A stretch of DNA of 64,000 nucleotides. Source: Gerris lacustris. Lineage: Eukaryota; Arthropoda; Insecta; Hemiptera; Gerridae. Below, in pieces: positions 48,986 to 64,000 of the stretch. Position 1 is the first letter of the stretch, and every line of letters begins with the position of its first letter. The notes beneath the pieces are model-generated. The model had not been told where the DNA came from. It ran no database searches and worked only from the letters and a program-made list of their open reading frames with translations. The translations under genes and the position numbers were made by a program. Location: assembly GCA_951217055.1 (NCBI GenBank), contig OX578276.1, positions 153,831,482 to 153,895,481 of the forward strand, written 5' to 3'.

Positions 48986-50084
48986 GAAGAGAATACAGAG
49001 GCTTCACAATGGTTTTGAGCTAAAAAGATGGTTTCGAACTAACGTTTTTGCGAATTTGCTAAAAGACGCCATATGGAAGAATCAGGACGCGCGGAATTCC
49101 GCTAGCTGTGAACCCACCTTATGTAGTTATGTCCGCTACCTCTAGAAATGTAACGACACAAAATAATAACAACAATTATTAGTATAAGATAAAAAAAAAT
49201 GTAGAAATAAATTAAAATTTAATTGACATGAAATTTTGAAATTAATTTATGATTTTAAATGTATGCGACCCCCATAGATAATTGAATTTTACATTAAGTT
49301 ATAATTATGTCTCTTTTTTCACATGTCTATAAAAAAATATGCATTTAACAATATTTTTCCAAAAAATATTAAATTTTGAACTTTGTTTATCCAGAGGTAC
49401 CAAATTAATTTTTGACATAAAATTTGGCTTCTGTACAGATTCTACTAACACTCATGTAAAATGAACCTTGTTGGTACATTATAAAAATTCATTATACGAA
49501 GCATTATAAATTAAATATTAATTATTTCGTGTGTGCCCTTTTTAAGGTTTGTTTATACCTCATTAAATTTTTAAAAAGGTATATTTTTTTTAAAGAAGAA
49601 TTATTATAAGTATATTTATTTTATTATAAATAATAAAATATAAGGTTGGTAACACTGAGTTATGTATATCGTTATTTATATGAGCTATGTATTATTATGT
49701 AAAATACATTTATACCTAATTATATTAAATTTAATATTCTGAAAAGGTTAATAGCTGAAACGTGCTTCTGGTAAAAAAATCTATTTATAATATTAAATAA
49801 AAATAAAAATTAAGCATTCGACGACCATAGCTATATCTAGCATTTTGTGTTTCACTTTAAATATAAGACCAATTCTATATTGAAACCTTAAATACTACAT
49901 TAAATAGAACATGAGAAATACTAATAATTTGGTCAAATAAACGACCTGAAAACCAATGGCGGATTTCACCGGAAAACCGAGCTGTTTATTAGTACCTATA
50001 TTTATTGTCATTGTGTTATTAGGTCTAGGTTTAGAATTATTTGTTCTTTACTTTTTGTGTTTTGTTGTGACTACGTAAAATATT
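48986..50084. other. Unassigned AT-rich DNA
   Basis: No gene or bounded element recognised. Confidence 0.45.
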
Positions 50085-50594
50085 ATTTTTCCGTGGTAGG
50101 CTGAGAAATAGTAACTTTAGAGCCTAAAAAACATAGCTAAAATCCATTTTTTCATTACGTGGACTTAAAAAATCTTTTCATTACTCCTAGCAGTAAAGAA
50201 AATATCTTTTACGTCCTAGGAACTAAAAGATTTTTATTTTCCGGCGGGTAGTTGTCAAAACTTCCGTTAGTAGTGCTGCAGTCTTTGTAGAAATGCTTCT
50301 AGTACGATAAAAATCCGCTAGATGTCAATGCGTTTTATTTACCTTTTCTTATAGTGTAACCTCTTTTTAAGGTTTCTTTTTTAAATCTTATGTATGTACT
50401 AATATTTGTTATTATTATATGTTGATTAGTGATTAATATTTAATGTTTTTTCATTGTCTGCTACCTCGGAAAAAAATAGCATATTCTACGCGACTGTGAA
50501 GTGTTTTTTCTTTACCTTGGCAATATTAATTAATTGCCACGGTAAAGAAAAAACTCACTTCACAGCCTAGTAACATAATATACTATTACTTTGC

Positions 50595-50935
50595 TGACTT
50601 GGGAGTGAACAAAGCTTGTGTACCCAGATTTACACACCAAGGGAGTACAGTTAGGCGTATTCCCTGAGCAATTAAGTTGATTCCTAAGGTGAAAGCCGAA
50701 GGAATCATGTTTATAGAGTCATGTTTGTAATGAATAGTGTTGCCAACTTAAATCTTCGTAAAATCCGTTTAATTTCAGTTCTTTACCAGAATTAAGTTGG
50801 CTGCACTGAATTTACAGGGAGCTATGTCTTAACTCCCTGTGGCTCGGCCAGGCAGTTAAAACACTCTACACCCTAAAAACCAGGCAGTTAAGTTAACTTC
50901 ATCTCCCGCCTGGAGGTAAAAGTAGTTTTTATTTT
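50595..50935. repeat. Relic of the AGGGAGTAAA/GAGGTAAAA element family
   Basis: TTGGGAGTGAAC, CACCAAGGGAGTA, GGTGAAAGCCGAAGGAATCA and TCCCGCCTGGAGGTAAAAG echo the ends and internal blocks of 25632-27070. Confidence 0.5.
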
Positions 50936-51224
50936 GTTTTTGATTTTTTTAGGGGCTGAAATAAGCTCTCCGAAGTTTCCTTGTTCCCTCAATGTCACCT
51001 TTAACAGAAAACGATGACTAATATAAATGGAGTCATTAAAAAAATTATTAACAAAGAATAGGTTAATGATATAATTCATATGATTGCAAAATATACATTA
51101 AGTATGATTAACTAAAATTGAAATTTAACTTAAAATTAAGACTTGATACTACTGGCGCTGCCTGGGAGAGATAGGTCGAAACACTTGATCCATTCAATGG
51201 AATAGATATACCACCGTTCTTTTT

Positions 51225-51445
51225 TAGGTTCCGTAGGCAAAATCAAGGACCCTTATATTTTCCTGCGTGTGTCTGTCCGTCCGTCCGTCTGTCACCTGCT
51301 CTCACGGATACACCTTACGTCCGATCACTTTGAAATTTGGCATATATATGAATAGTACCTACCCACACATTTTACAAATATAGCGACTTGAAACCGTGTG
51401 GGGTATCATATGAAAGGGTACGTTGAGCTGATTACAAAAATATTT
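51225..51445 (+). repeat. Dispersed repeat with (GTCC)n patch
   Basis: GGTTCCGTAGGCAAAATCAA, TGTCTGTCCGTCCGTCCGTC, ACTTTGAAATTTGGCATATA and GGGTATCATATGAAAGGG are arranged like widespread insect repeats with the phrase 'GGTTCCGTA'. Single copy here. Confidence 0.5.
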
Positions 51446-52261
51446 AATATTTGGTTATAAGCTTTGACAGGATGAGCGTAGGCGAGTTTGAAGTGGGTGT
51501 GAAAAGTGCCCCCCCCCCCTTCTATCTCGCTTTTGTAAAGTGCATAAAATCTCCAAAAAATCCTGAACATTCTTCGACCAAAAGTAAAGATACCACTTAT
51601 TGGAAATTTCGAGAAAAAAAATTATATTATTTTTATTGACAAATTAAGTTTTTTTTTGTTTTGTTTTTAATAATTATGCTCTTTTCGATGTATTTATATG
51701 TTTATAGTGCGGTTCACTGGCAAAATAGTATATTATGTTACAAGGCTGTGAAGTGAGTTTTTTCTTTACCGCGGCAATTACATTTACTGTCGAGCGAAGC
51801 GAGACAGTAAATATTGCCAAGGTAAAGAAAAAAACACTTCACAGTCGCGTAGCATATGCTATTTTTTCCGAGGTAGTAGACAATGAAAAAACATTAAATA
51901 TTAATCACTAATCAATATATAATAATAACAAATATTAGTATATTAGTACATACTTAAGACTTAAAAAAAGAAACCTTAAAATGAGGTTACACTATAAGAA
52001 AAGATAAATAAAACGCATTGACATCTAGCGGATTTTTATCGTACTAGAAGCATTTCTACAAAGACTGCAGCACTACTAACGGAAGTTTTGACAACTACCC
52101 GCCGTAAAGAAAAAATCTTTTAGTGCCTAGGACGTAAAAGATTTTTTCTTTACAGCTAGGAGTAATGAAAAGATTTTTTAAGTCCACGTAATGAAAAAAT
52201 GGATTTTAGCTATGTTTTTTAGGCTCTAAAGTTACTATTTCACAGCCTACCCCGGAAAAAA

Positions 52262-52918
52262 TACTTTTTCAGAAGTTTGTTTATTTATTTTGAGAATATC
52301 AAACCCATAGGATAGTTTAAGGTAGGCTTTTTAGCATTTTAAAAAGCACCATCAATACACATACTTAAACAATACAGTGTGGCCTACGGACCCTCGCTGT
52401 GTGCTGACTAGCACCTAGCACACACTTAACCTATTAATTTATCTATTAAGCCACTAGGTGGTTTCTATTATACACACACACACCCACACACACACTCATA
52501 TATTTTACCATTTGTGAACAGGGTGGGGCCCAAATTCCCCAGTTATACCTCAAACTGATTTACCCCTCCCTACTACCGACTGAGTTGGTTAAACCCTTCA
52601 CTTATTTAGCAATATCCTTGATTATTAAGGCTATGAAGCTGAGGAAACCACATTTATTCCAATAAAAATAAGTGTTTGTTTTGATTTGTTGTTCTTCAAA
52701 TAGATATAATAACTTTTTTTCCTTAATGTAAAATTAAGCCCTTTACCACGGGCTTATCGACTCGTTTGTTTATAATCATACCTACATATTATTCAATAAC
52801 ATCATAATATATCGAGGTGATATTAAAAAATTATTTAGCTATAGATTTGGAGATGGCACTCAACATTTTTGAATAATCTTAATATATTTATAGATTTATT
52901 GCTTTCACTCATCTAATA
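52262..52918. other. Unassigned; short (CA)n near 52472-52496
   Basis: No gene or bounded element. Confidence 0.45.
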
Positions 52919-53508
52919 GTCAGGAGATAGCGTGCAAAAACAAAAAAGTGTCGACTAACATCAAGCTAGAATTTTGTATACAAGTCAATCTTTTGGCGTC
53001 TTTTAAGAATATGTGGTCTGCTAGATCTGTGGAACATATCGTCTGTGGGACATAGCTTGGCAAATGCATTTGAAAAAAACAAAATGGTGGAGAGCGGCCA
53101 TGTCTCACCAATTATGGTGGACAATGTGATTTTCATGATCCTGAGTACAGAATTAGTTAGTAGACCGAAAATCTAGTTGATGTTAGTTTGTCCCTTGACA
53201 GGTGACCACGTTGATTTTTAGTAATATTTGAATAACTAACCTATCAAGTGTGAAAATAACATCGACTTGATTTTTGGTCTACTAACTAATTCTGTACTCA
53301 GGATCATGAAAATCATACTGTCCACCATAATTGGCGGGACATGGCCGCTCTCCACCATTTTGTTTTTTTCAAATAACTATTGCCAAGCTATGTCCCGCAG
53401 ACGAATCTAGCCGTCCACATATTCTTAAAATGCGCTAAAAGATTAACTTGTACACAAAATTCTAGCTTGATGTTAGTCAGACACTTTTTTGCACGCTATC
53501 TCCTGGAC
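52919..53508. mobile_element. Foldback MITE with ~245-bp arms, TA target site
   Basis: Ends GTC(C)AGGAGATAGCGTGC are inverted and flanked by TA. The arms pair throughout (AACATCAAGCTAGAATTTTG, ATGGTGGAGAGCGGCCATG, CATGATCCTGAGTACAGAAT and complements), with a loop of about 100 bp near 53170-53275. No frame. Confidence 0.85.
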
Positions 53509-54190
53509 TATAAGTAATATATACAAATATAAAGAAATTATTGTGGTAATGAATTCGTTTCTAAGAGATTTATAGACGCTGAAGGTCCCCGAAGTCCAAA
53601 AATGAGATTCCAATTGTCTATTTGCCGTAGATGTAATTTAGTGGTCGCTATCATACATTAGAGAAAAATAAATTCGAGGATTGTTTCTATATCTTAAAAA
53701 GAAAATGTATTACACTTGAACCTCGTTATAACGGACTCTATTATATCGGACAGGTACAATAATTATAATACACTTAGTAATAAAAGTACACTTCCATTAG
53801 TTCTAAATGAAGAAGTAAGGAGCAAATATATTGAGCAGAAAAGAAAAAAATTATTCAAACCAATGAAAATAAGCAATCTACATGAACTTGGAGGTTGAGT
53901 CTGCAAAACTTATCTAAATAGATATATAATCTAAATTAATTTACTTAATTTGTTTTTTTTTCTTCAAAATATAAAATTAAGCCCTTTGCCACAGGCCTAA
54001 GTGCTTGTATATTATAAGCAGATGAACTTAAAACCTCTAGAACTGAGAGCTTAACGGGCTTAGCTGCTCGTATCATATTTAGTAAGATGTTAGTGATGGT
54101 TATGAACTTAACCATTATGTACTTATCAGCGTGTATTTTAGATAAGCGTCCGGGTTATATTAAAACCTGTTTATATGTAGATAGCATCAA
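53509..54190. other. Mostly unassigned; solitary pogo-like end near 53712
   Basis: TTGAACCTCGTTATAACGGA at about 53716-53735 resembles a Tigger/pogo terminus, but no partner was found. GACGCTGAAGGTCCCCGAAG near 53576 is a scrap of the 2490/32735 repeat. Confidence 0.4.
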
Positions 54191-54209
54191 TCCAAGTATA
54201 TACATGTAT

Positions 54210-54299
<90 letters not shown>

Positions 54300-54300
54300 C
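54190..54300 (+). repeat. (TA)n tract
   Basis: Nearly pure (TA)n of about 85-100 bp. Confidence 0.95.
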
Positions 54301-54644
54301 ATTAATTTTAATTGATGGTAAAATATGAGAATTATTCGAAATACAATAAAACCTTTAAAGATAATATATAAACATACTTGAATTCTAACGATTTCTAATA
54401 CCCTTTTCATAAACAATATGTTTATATGTATATACATATAAGATATATCTATACTATTTATTTAATCATGATCAAGAAGCTAAACACTAAAATAAATATG
54501 AAAAAAACCAAACTAAACCCCAATATCAAATTATACAGAAATCACATTAACGTTTATTTACAAAAATGAAAAGTTATTATATCATTTTCTTTTATTTAAG
54601 AGAGTAATTCGTGTTATTTTTATCGTTATTGTGTGGTTCTCCTA

Positions 54645-56583
<1,939 letters not shown>

Positions 56584-56859
56584 CAGGGGTTCCCAACCTT
56601 TTTTCCTTCATCGACCACTTTCAAAAAATTATCTTTATCAACCCCTTTGCATTTTTCCATTAATATACAGCATACAACGTTAGCAGATTAAAAATCTTAA
56701 AGATAACAATTTGTGCTAAGAACTTGGACAAAAATTTAAAAAAGTGGTTTATTTAAGCCTCGATTTTTATTAATGTTGTCACTGTGTGATAAATTGATAA
56801 TTTCTTTCGAAATTCAATTTTTAAATTTTTGGTAGTTTTCATACTACGGAAAGTTTAAA

Positions 56860-57060
56860 TTTTAATTTAAATCAAATTATAATTATGATTAAATACGGGA
56901 AACACACAGTGAAAAATACACTCCCGCGCCGAGATTTGAACCATGGGTCTCCTGTATTTCCAGTACAGATGCTCTTGCCAACTAAGCTACGCAGGAGAAC
57001 TGTCTGTTTCCCGTAGTTAATAATAATAATTATAATTTGATTTAAATTAAAAGATAATTT
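56860..57060 (-). repeat. tRNA-bearing inverted-repeat element nested in the hAT element
   Basis: Around the tRNA-like core, TTTGATTTAAATT, TATAATTATGATTAA and TACGGGAAACACACAGTG on one side are matched inverted on the other (CTGTCTGTTTCCCGTA, TAATTATAATTTGATTTAAA). The same arms occur near 12900-12960, 13275-13330 and 31400-31450, so it is a family that spreads with a tRNA-like centre. Confidence 0.65.
56922..56996 (-). tRNA. tRNA-Ser(GGA)-like sequence, repeat-borne
   Basis: On the minus strand the acceptor TCCTGCG/CGCGGGA pairs at all seven positions (one wobble), the D stem GCTT/GAGC pairs, and the anticodon arm CTGTA-CTGGAAA-TACAG is perfect with anticodon GGA. The T loop TTCAAAT is present but its stem is poor. 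It lacks the long variable arm of a genuine tRNA-Ser, so the serine label rests only on the anticodon. Same family as 13193-13264. Confidence 0.5.
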
Positions 57061-57879
57061 CTTTGTTTAATATATGGCCTGAAATTACCTATCATCGTAT
57101 AGTCACTATGGCTGACATAAGATATCTTCTTTTAAATGTTTTATGTGTTCAGTTCAGTGTAAATTTTCAAAATAATTCAATACAAATATATGTTCATCTT
57201 TAGTGTACATTTGTAACAGATCGCTGAAAGAAATTCTTCTGTAATTTCTTTTAATCTGGAGCTATTATATTGAGCATATAACATTCATCCAACTACCCAG
57301 AAAATTCACTGTTTTACAATAATTGCACAAATCCAGGATTTTTTAGTATCTTTTGACATTTCATTAATACAAAGTTGTATGGAGTAATTACTGTGCGGAA
57401 TATTTTTTTAAAGCTGGTGGAGAATTCATTTTCATAACAGTTTTTATTACCGCTTTTATTGTTGGTGGGCGACAATATATTTTCATCAGTGGTATGTGGA
57501 TATCCGGCTTTTGCAATTAATAATGAAATATTGTAAGAGGCTTCTAATCCACCATCAGCATTATTTACAGAAGTTGACGGCTTAAGAAATTATTTAATTT
57601 CCCCCTTAGAACGATACGCAATTTTTTCTTTTAGATTCTGAAAATAATCTATATTCGACCCCCCCCCCCCAACCCCCAATAGACCCCTGGAATACTAAAG
57701 ACCCCTTTTAAATTTCCCTAGACCTCCTAGGAACCCATCTGCACCCCGTGGGAAACCCCTGAGCTAGACAATAGCCGAAGGAATGTAAAAATAGACTGCC
57801 AATTGGTGTGGCACAAAGCTTCCTCGCATCCTATCACGTACTTTATTGTTATATTAACATAAACAGTATCGTTGTATTA

Positions 57880-58225
57880 CTATATTGTTATATTGTTTAT
57901 TGCCTAAAACCACTAATAGTTTTAGCGATCTTTAACATTTCATAGCGGTATCGCTGTAGGTTTTACTAAAAAATTGTATTTGAAAAAAATGTTTGTCTCA
58001 TTGAATAGATAAAGTTTGATTTTTTTCCCGACCTAAAATTTTAATTTTAAATTTGAAGTTCACGTTTAAGTGAGCATTACGCGTGAACGCTTGAACGGAT
58101 TACGTTGTCTAACGAACTCGTCCTGGGCATTGGTAAAATGAACATGTCTACCAAATCTCATCAAAATCGGTGGACATTTACTCAAGTTATCGTCGCACGT
58201 TTCATGATTCACGGCCACACAGACC

Positions 58226-58265
<40 letters not shown>

Positions 58266-58400
58266 CGGAACCAAAAATGTTCCCTGATGTCTGAAACGGA
58301 TTTCTGTCTTGGAATTTTTAAAATCGGAGACATAAAACTTTTTTGTTCTCAAAAGTGAACACAATGCTTCCGTTACCTTCGGTAAGCTCGGAAGCAATAT
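57880..58400 (+). repeat. Foldback-family half copy joined to the 'GGATTTCTGTCTTGG' repeat
   Basis: ATAGTTTTAGCGATCTTTAA to CAAGTTATCGTCGCACG follows the right arm of 61135-62491. Then (GACA)n at 58222-58265 leads to GTTCCCTGATGTCTGAAACG and CTTCCGTTACCTTCGGTAAG. This copy links the two repeat families through the shared (GACA)n. Confidence 0.78.
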
Positions 58401-59799
<1,399 letters not shown>

Positions 59800-60185
59800 T
59801 AAAATTCAAGTTAAGAGCAAGTAAAGAGCCAAAATACTTTTTCTCCAGTATGATTTTAAATTAGTTTAGAGGGACTAAAACAGGTCTTTTCATCCCTGAA
59901 CACAAAAAGCAGGGAGAAAAAGTAAAAGTAGGGCGAAAAACTTAATTATTTTATATATAGTAGAAAATGTATGGCTAATGTAATGAAGTTGTTGAAATCA
60001 GGTTGGCGGCACTGCGCTTTTTTGACCATGTTTATCTTTGTTTATAACCTGCATCTAAATAACCTTCTATTTGAGTTTAATTCCAATTCTTATTTGTTTT
60101 TATTATTGAATCTCTTATATCCGCTATTAAAAGTGCTAACAATTATTGTTGTTTATTAAAATAATAAATAAAAACTGTGCAAGAT
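59800..60185 (-). mobile_element. Truncated inverted copy of the 25632-27070 element (empty pogo site)
   Basis: On the minus strand it reads GCACAGTTTTTATTTATTAT, TTAGCACTTTTAATAGCGGA, AAGGTTATTTAGATGCAGGT, GCAGTGCCGCCAACCTGATT and CTTTTTCTCC, matching 25918-26070 plus 26865-27055 without the pogo MITE. It stops where the hammerhead units begin. Confidence 0.82.
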
Positions 60186-60264
60186 GAGAAAAAGAGATAA
60201 CGCTCGTCTCTGATAAGTCCTATATCTGATCTTCTTGATCTAGTATAGGTCCAGAGTTGGGTGG

Positions 60265-60307
60265 GCATCGTCGGGCCCCTGATGAGTCGGACGCGACGAT
60301 ACGATGC
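60265..60307 (+). ncRNA. Hammerhead ribozyme, unit 1 (one core change)
   Basis: GCATCGTC|GGGCCC-CTGATGA-GTCG-GACG-CGAC-GATA-CGATGC. The stem III halves ACGATGC and GCATCGT pair at seven positions, stem II is GTCG/CGAC with a GACG loop, and the cleavage triplet is GTC at 60270-60272. The core A14 of GAAA is T here, which normally abolishes cleavage. Stem I is GGGCCC only, too short to fold within one unit, but able to pair with GGGCCC of the next. Confidence 0.75.
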
Positions 60308-60566
60308 AGGACATAGCGTAAAGCCGAGCCAACATATTAATGACGCAATGTCTGATGTTGGAACAGTTCCTATGGGTCACGCTTGCGTGGCACATCCCTT
60401 GGTGTCTCTCACAAATTGTGTAGCCTATTGCAGTGTGCAAAAACACGGTATTACATTGCTGATGTGTTTTGCCAGCCAAGCAAGAATGGCGGTATGAGAG
60501 CACGCTCGTCTCTGATAAGTCCTATATCTGATCTTCTTGGTCTGGTATAGGTCCAGAGTTGGGTGG

Positions 60567-60609
60567 GCATTGTCGGGCCCCTGATGAGTCGGACGCGACG
60601 AAACGATGC
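60567..60609 (+). ncRNA. Hammerhead ribozyme, unit 2 (complete core)
   Basis: GCATTGTC|GGGCCC-CTGATGA-GTCG-GACG-CGAC-GAAA-CGATGC. All invariant core bases are present: CUGAUGA, GAAA, and U16.1-H17 as GUC (60572-60574). Stem II has four pairs with a GACG loop; stem III has seven pairs, one G-U. Stem I is the self-complementary GGGCCC, so a six-bp stem I forms between tandem units or two transcripts, the dimeric hammerhead arrangement known from satellites and retroelements. Confidence 0.85.
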
Positions 60610-60716
60610 AGGACATGGCGTAATGCCGAGCCAACATCTTAATGACGCAATGTCTGATGTTGGAGCAGTTCCTATGGGTCACGCTTGCGTGACACATCCC
60701 TTGGTGTCTCTCACAA

Positions 60717-61134
<418 letters not shown>

Positions 61135-61213
61135 TTGAAGCGAGCGTAGCGAGCTTCCTACATTCAACGAAATATGCTCCGTGTCTGTCTGTCTGTCTGT
61201 CTGTCTGTCTGAC

Positions 61214-61253
<40 letters not shown>

Positions 61254-62398
61254 AGTAACGTTCACGCGTGTGACGATAACTTGAGTAAAAGTTGACCGAT
61301 TTAGTTGAAATTTGGTATACATGTCCCTCTTACTAATACTTAGGCTAAGTTCGTTGGACAGCGTGATCCGTCCATGAGTTCGCGCGCAACGCTCGCGTAA
61401 ACGAGAGGTACAAAAATTAAATTGGAATTTCAGGACGGGAAAAGATTCTATCATCATCTATTCGATGAGACGAACATATTTTACAAATAACATTTTTTAC
61501 TAAAACCAACAGCGACACCGCTATGACTTAATAAAGATCGCTAAAACTATTAAAGCGGACCTAAACGTTTATAATAGAGAAAACAACCTTTTTACCGATA
61601 TCTTACATTCTAACGAAACGATTTTAATAAAACTTCATATACACCATCTAATGCACAATTGAAACTGGTATGCAAAATTTCAACTTAATACAAGCAAAAT
61701 TCTTTGCGTAGTGACGAGATACATTTATAACTAGGCATCGCGTGGCTCTATCATTGAAGCGAGCGTATAGTAATAAATATGTATTGAATATTGAAAAAAT
61801 AGATTATCGTGAATCATGATGAGTTGATAGATAATGGGTCTGGTAGTAGTGCAGCGGCTAGTAGTAAGGGAACCACCGCGCATTCTTACTATTCCTCTAA
61901 CCACATTTCCATTTCAATATTTATAATTTGTATCTCTTTACTACAAAAAAACTACTGCATGTATCAAATTGAAATTTTGCATGCCTGTTTCAATTGTGCA
62001 TCAAATGGTGTCTATGAAGTTTTATTAAAATCGTTACGTTAGAACGTAAGATATCGGTAAAAAGGTTGTTTTCTCTATTTTAAACGTTTAGGCCCGCTTT
62101 AATAGTTTTAGCGATCTTTATTAATTCATAGCGGTGTCGCTGCTGGTTTGACTAAAAAATGTTATTTGAAAAAAATGTTCGTCTCATCGAATAGATGATG
62201 ATAGAATTTTATCCCGTCCTGAAATTCCAATTTAATTTTTGAACCTCTCGTTTACGCGAGCGTTGCGCGCGAACTCTTGGACGGATCACGCTGTCCAACG
62301 AATTTAGCCTGAGTATTAGTAAGAGGATCATGTATACCAAATTTCAACTAAATCAGTCAACTTTTACTCAAGTTATCGTCACACGCGTGAACGTTACT

Positions 62399-62442
<44 letters not shown>

Positions 62443-62491
62443 CGGAGCATATTTCGTTGAATGTAGGAAGCTCGCTACGCTCGCTTCAATA
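61135..62491. mobile_element. Giant foldback element with ~550-bp arms and GACA/GTCT tracts at both tips
   Basis: The left arm starts TTGAAGCGAGCGTAGCGAGC, has (GTCT)n at about 61180-61250, then GTAACGTTCACGCGTGTGAC, and runs to about 61690. The right arm repeats all of it inverted from about 61965 to 62491, including (GACA)n at 62400-62440. The ~270-bp centre has GTAGTAGTGCAGCGGC-like unique DNA. Half copies lie at 7082-8060, 38095-38450 and 57880-58260. No frame in the arms is conserved among copies. Superfamily unknown. Confidence 0.85.
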
Positions 62492-63194
62492 ATTTTTTAA
62501 AAGCTACCGCGGGTGGTGAAGATTGTTATAGTCGTATACTGTATAGGTTTGTTTAGGAAGTAAAGCTTTGTACCGAGTACCCCCACTTTTCCCTACACTA
62601 CCCTCTTCCACTTATCTTCAACTATGACATTCATCATGATTAATAAATATCAATATTCAGTATTTCATTGCAATACGCTCGCTTCAATGATAGAGCCACG
62701 CGATGCCTAGTTTAATAGATGTATTAATAAATCATAATTTTTTCTCCCTACTGGAGATAAAAGTTTTTATTTATACAAATAGTACCATTCAGACCATTGA
62801 AGGAGAATAATTTTGAAACAAAAATAATTTTGTAATTGTTACACGATCATGAAGTCGTACAGTCAGAAGTTGTAGCATCGATTCTAAGCTAACAGAAGGC
62901 ACAAGTTACAAAAGGCTAATGAGATAATGAAAATGTACATTATATCGGATGTAAATTAAATTGAAGGTTTCAGAGCATCAGTGAAAAGTATTCATTAACA
63001 TTTACATTAATCGAAATTTAGGTGGACCCCCCACAGAGTTTATATTATACTAATAAAATAAATAAACATAATTACAAACTAACTTAGTCGCACACACACA
63101 CGCGTAATTCTACAATCATATAAACAACCACACTAATTGATTATTAAACAACAAATTAAAATTATTATTAATCAACACAACACGCACACTGCCA
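62492..63194. other. Unassigned; partial inverted match to 61720-61830
   Basis: 62640-62712 (ATCAATATTCAGTATTTCAT, CGCTCGCTTCAATGATAGAG, CACGCGATGCCTAG) is the complement of 61725-61830, which extends the palindrome. TTTTTCTCCCTACTGGAGAT at 62741-62760 is an end of the 25632 family. Confidence 0.5.

Positions 63195-64000
<806 letters not shown>

Larger units (their letters stand above)
50085..52261. repeat. Two inverted ~500-540-bp MITE copies around a 1.1-kb spacer
   Basis: 50085-50587 and 51724-52261 are inverted copies of about 90% identity. Each contains a segment bounded by TTTTTCCGTGGTAGGC and its relative CTACCTCGGAAAAA, and a terminal hairpin (GTGAAGTG, TTTTTTCTTTACC...GGTAAAGAAAAAA, CACTTCAC). 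In the second copy the hairpin loop contains an extra CTGTCGAGCGAAGCGAGACAG palindrome. No coding sequence. Confidence 0.8.
56584..57761. mobile_element. hAT-type element with perfect 8-bp TSD AGCTAGAC
   Basis: Ends CAGGGGTTCCCAACC and, inverted, CAGGGGTTTCCCACG are flanked by AGCTAGAC at 56576-56583 and 57762-57769. A C run near 57660 lies inside the right end. It carries the tRNA-like repeat at 56860-57060. The right third may be a decayed transposase, but no motif is legible. Confidence 0.85.

Noticed and set aside
60240..60697. Open frames of 78-90 codons across the 302-bp units
   Set aside because: Different frames and strands per unit, explained by the duplicated non-coding ribozyme unit.

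Overview
This window is nuclear DNA of an AT-rich arthropod, most probably an insect. The grounds are GT-AG introns, a TATA box plus TCATTC-type initiator, animal transposon families (hAT, mariner/pogo, PIF/Harbinger, Helitron, Gypsy), very long (TA)n tracts and abundant foldback repeats. I cannot name a species. It is almost entirely accessory DNA. The only candidate host coding sequence is one first exon at 18735-19038 (minus strand), whose peptide ends in a motif like that of H2.0/HLX homeobox proteins; its homeodomain exons are not visible here.

Layout. 1-8.5 kb: tandem arrays, two poly(A)-tailed repeat copies, a hairpin MITE, and a 384-bp SINE with a 5S-rRNA-like head inserted with a 10-bp duplication into an older foldback repeat. 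8.5-15.3 kb: a decayed minus-strand Gypsy-type retrotransposon (gag, zinc knuckle, protease, RT, RNase H, start of integrase) split by three later insertions. 15.8-18.7 kb: a hairpin element carrying a Harbinger MITE that itself carries thirteen 42-bp repeats, then a Helitron relic and a second Harbinger MITE. 19.4-23.6 kb: a ~43-bp satellite interrupted by a hAT element and by another 8-bp-TSD element that holds a third. 24-36 kb: Helitrons, a pogo MITE, mariner-type foldbacks and more hAT/Harbinger MITEs.

36873-48505 is best read as one 11.6-kb autonomous CACTA/CMC-like DNA transposon. It has ends CAC(G/T)GAGAGAAAA, flanking CA on both sides, subterminal repeats, a good core promoter, a six-exon gene for a 625-aa SAM-like protein and, 34 bp after its stop, an intact intronless 827-aa zinc-finger transposase-like ORF. 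Together they resemble the accessory DNA-binding protein plus transposase arrangement of CACTA elements, and both frames look intact.

48.5-64 kb: a mariner transposase relic, several large inverted repeats, long (TA)n tracts, another hAT element carrying a tRNA-like gene, and at 60.2-60.7 kb two 302-bp tandem units that each carry a hammerhead self-cleaving ribozyme. Its stem I is the self-complementary GGGCCC, which suggests a dimeric, retrozyme-like repeat. This and the 11.6-kb transposon are the most interesting contents.
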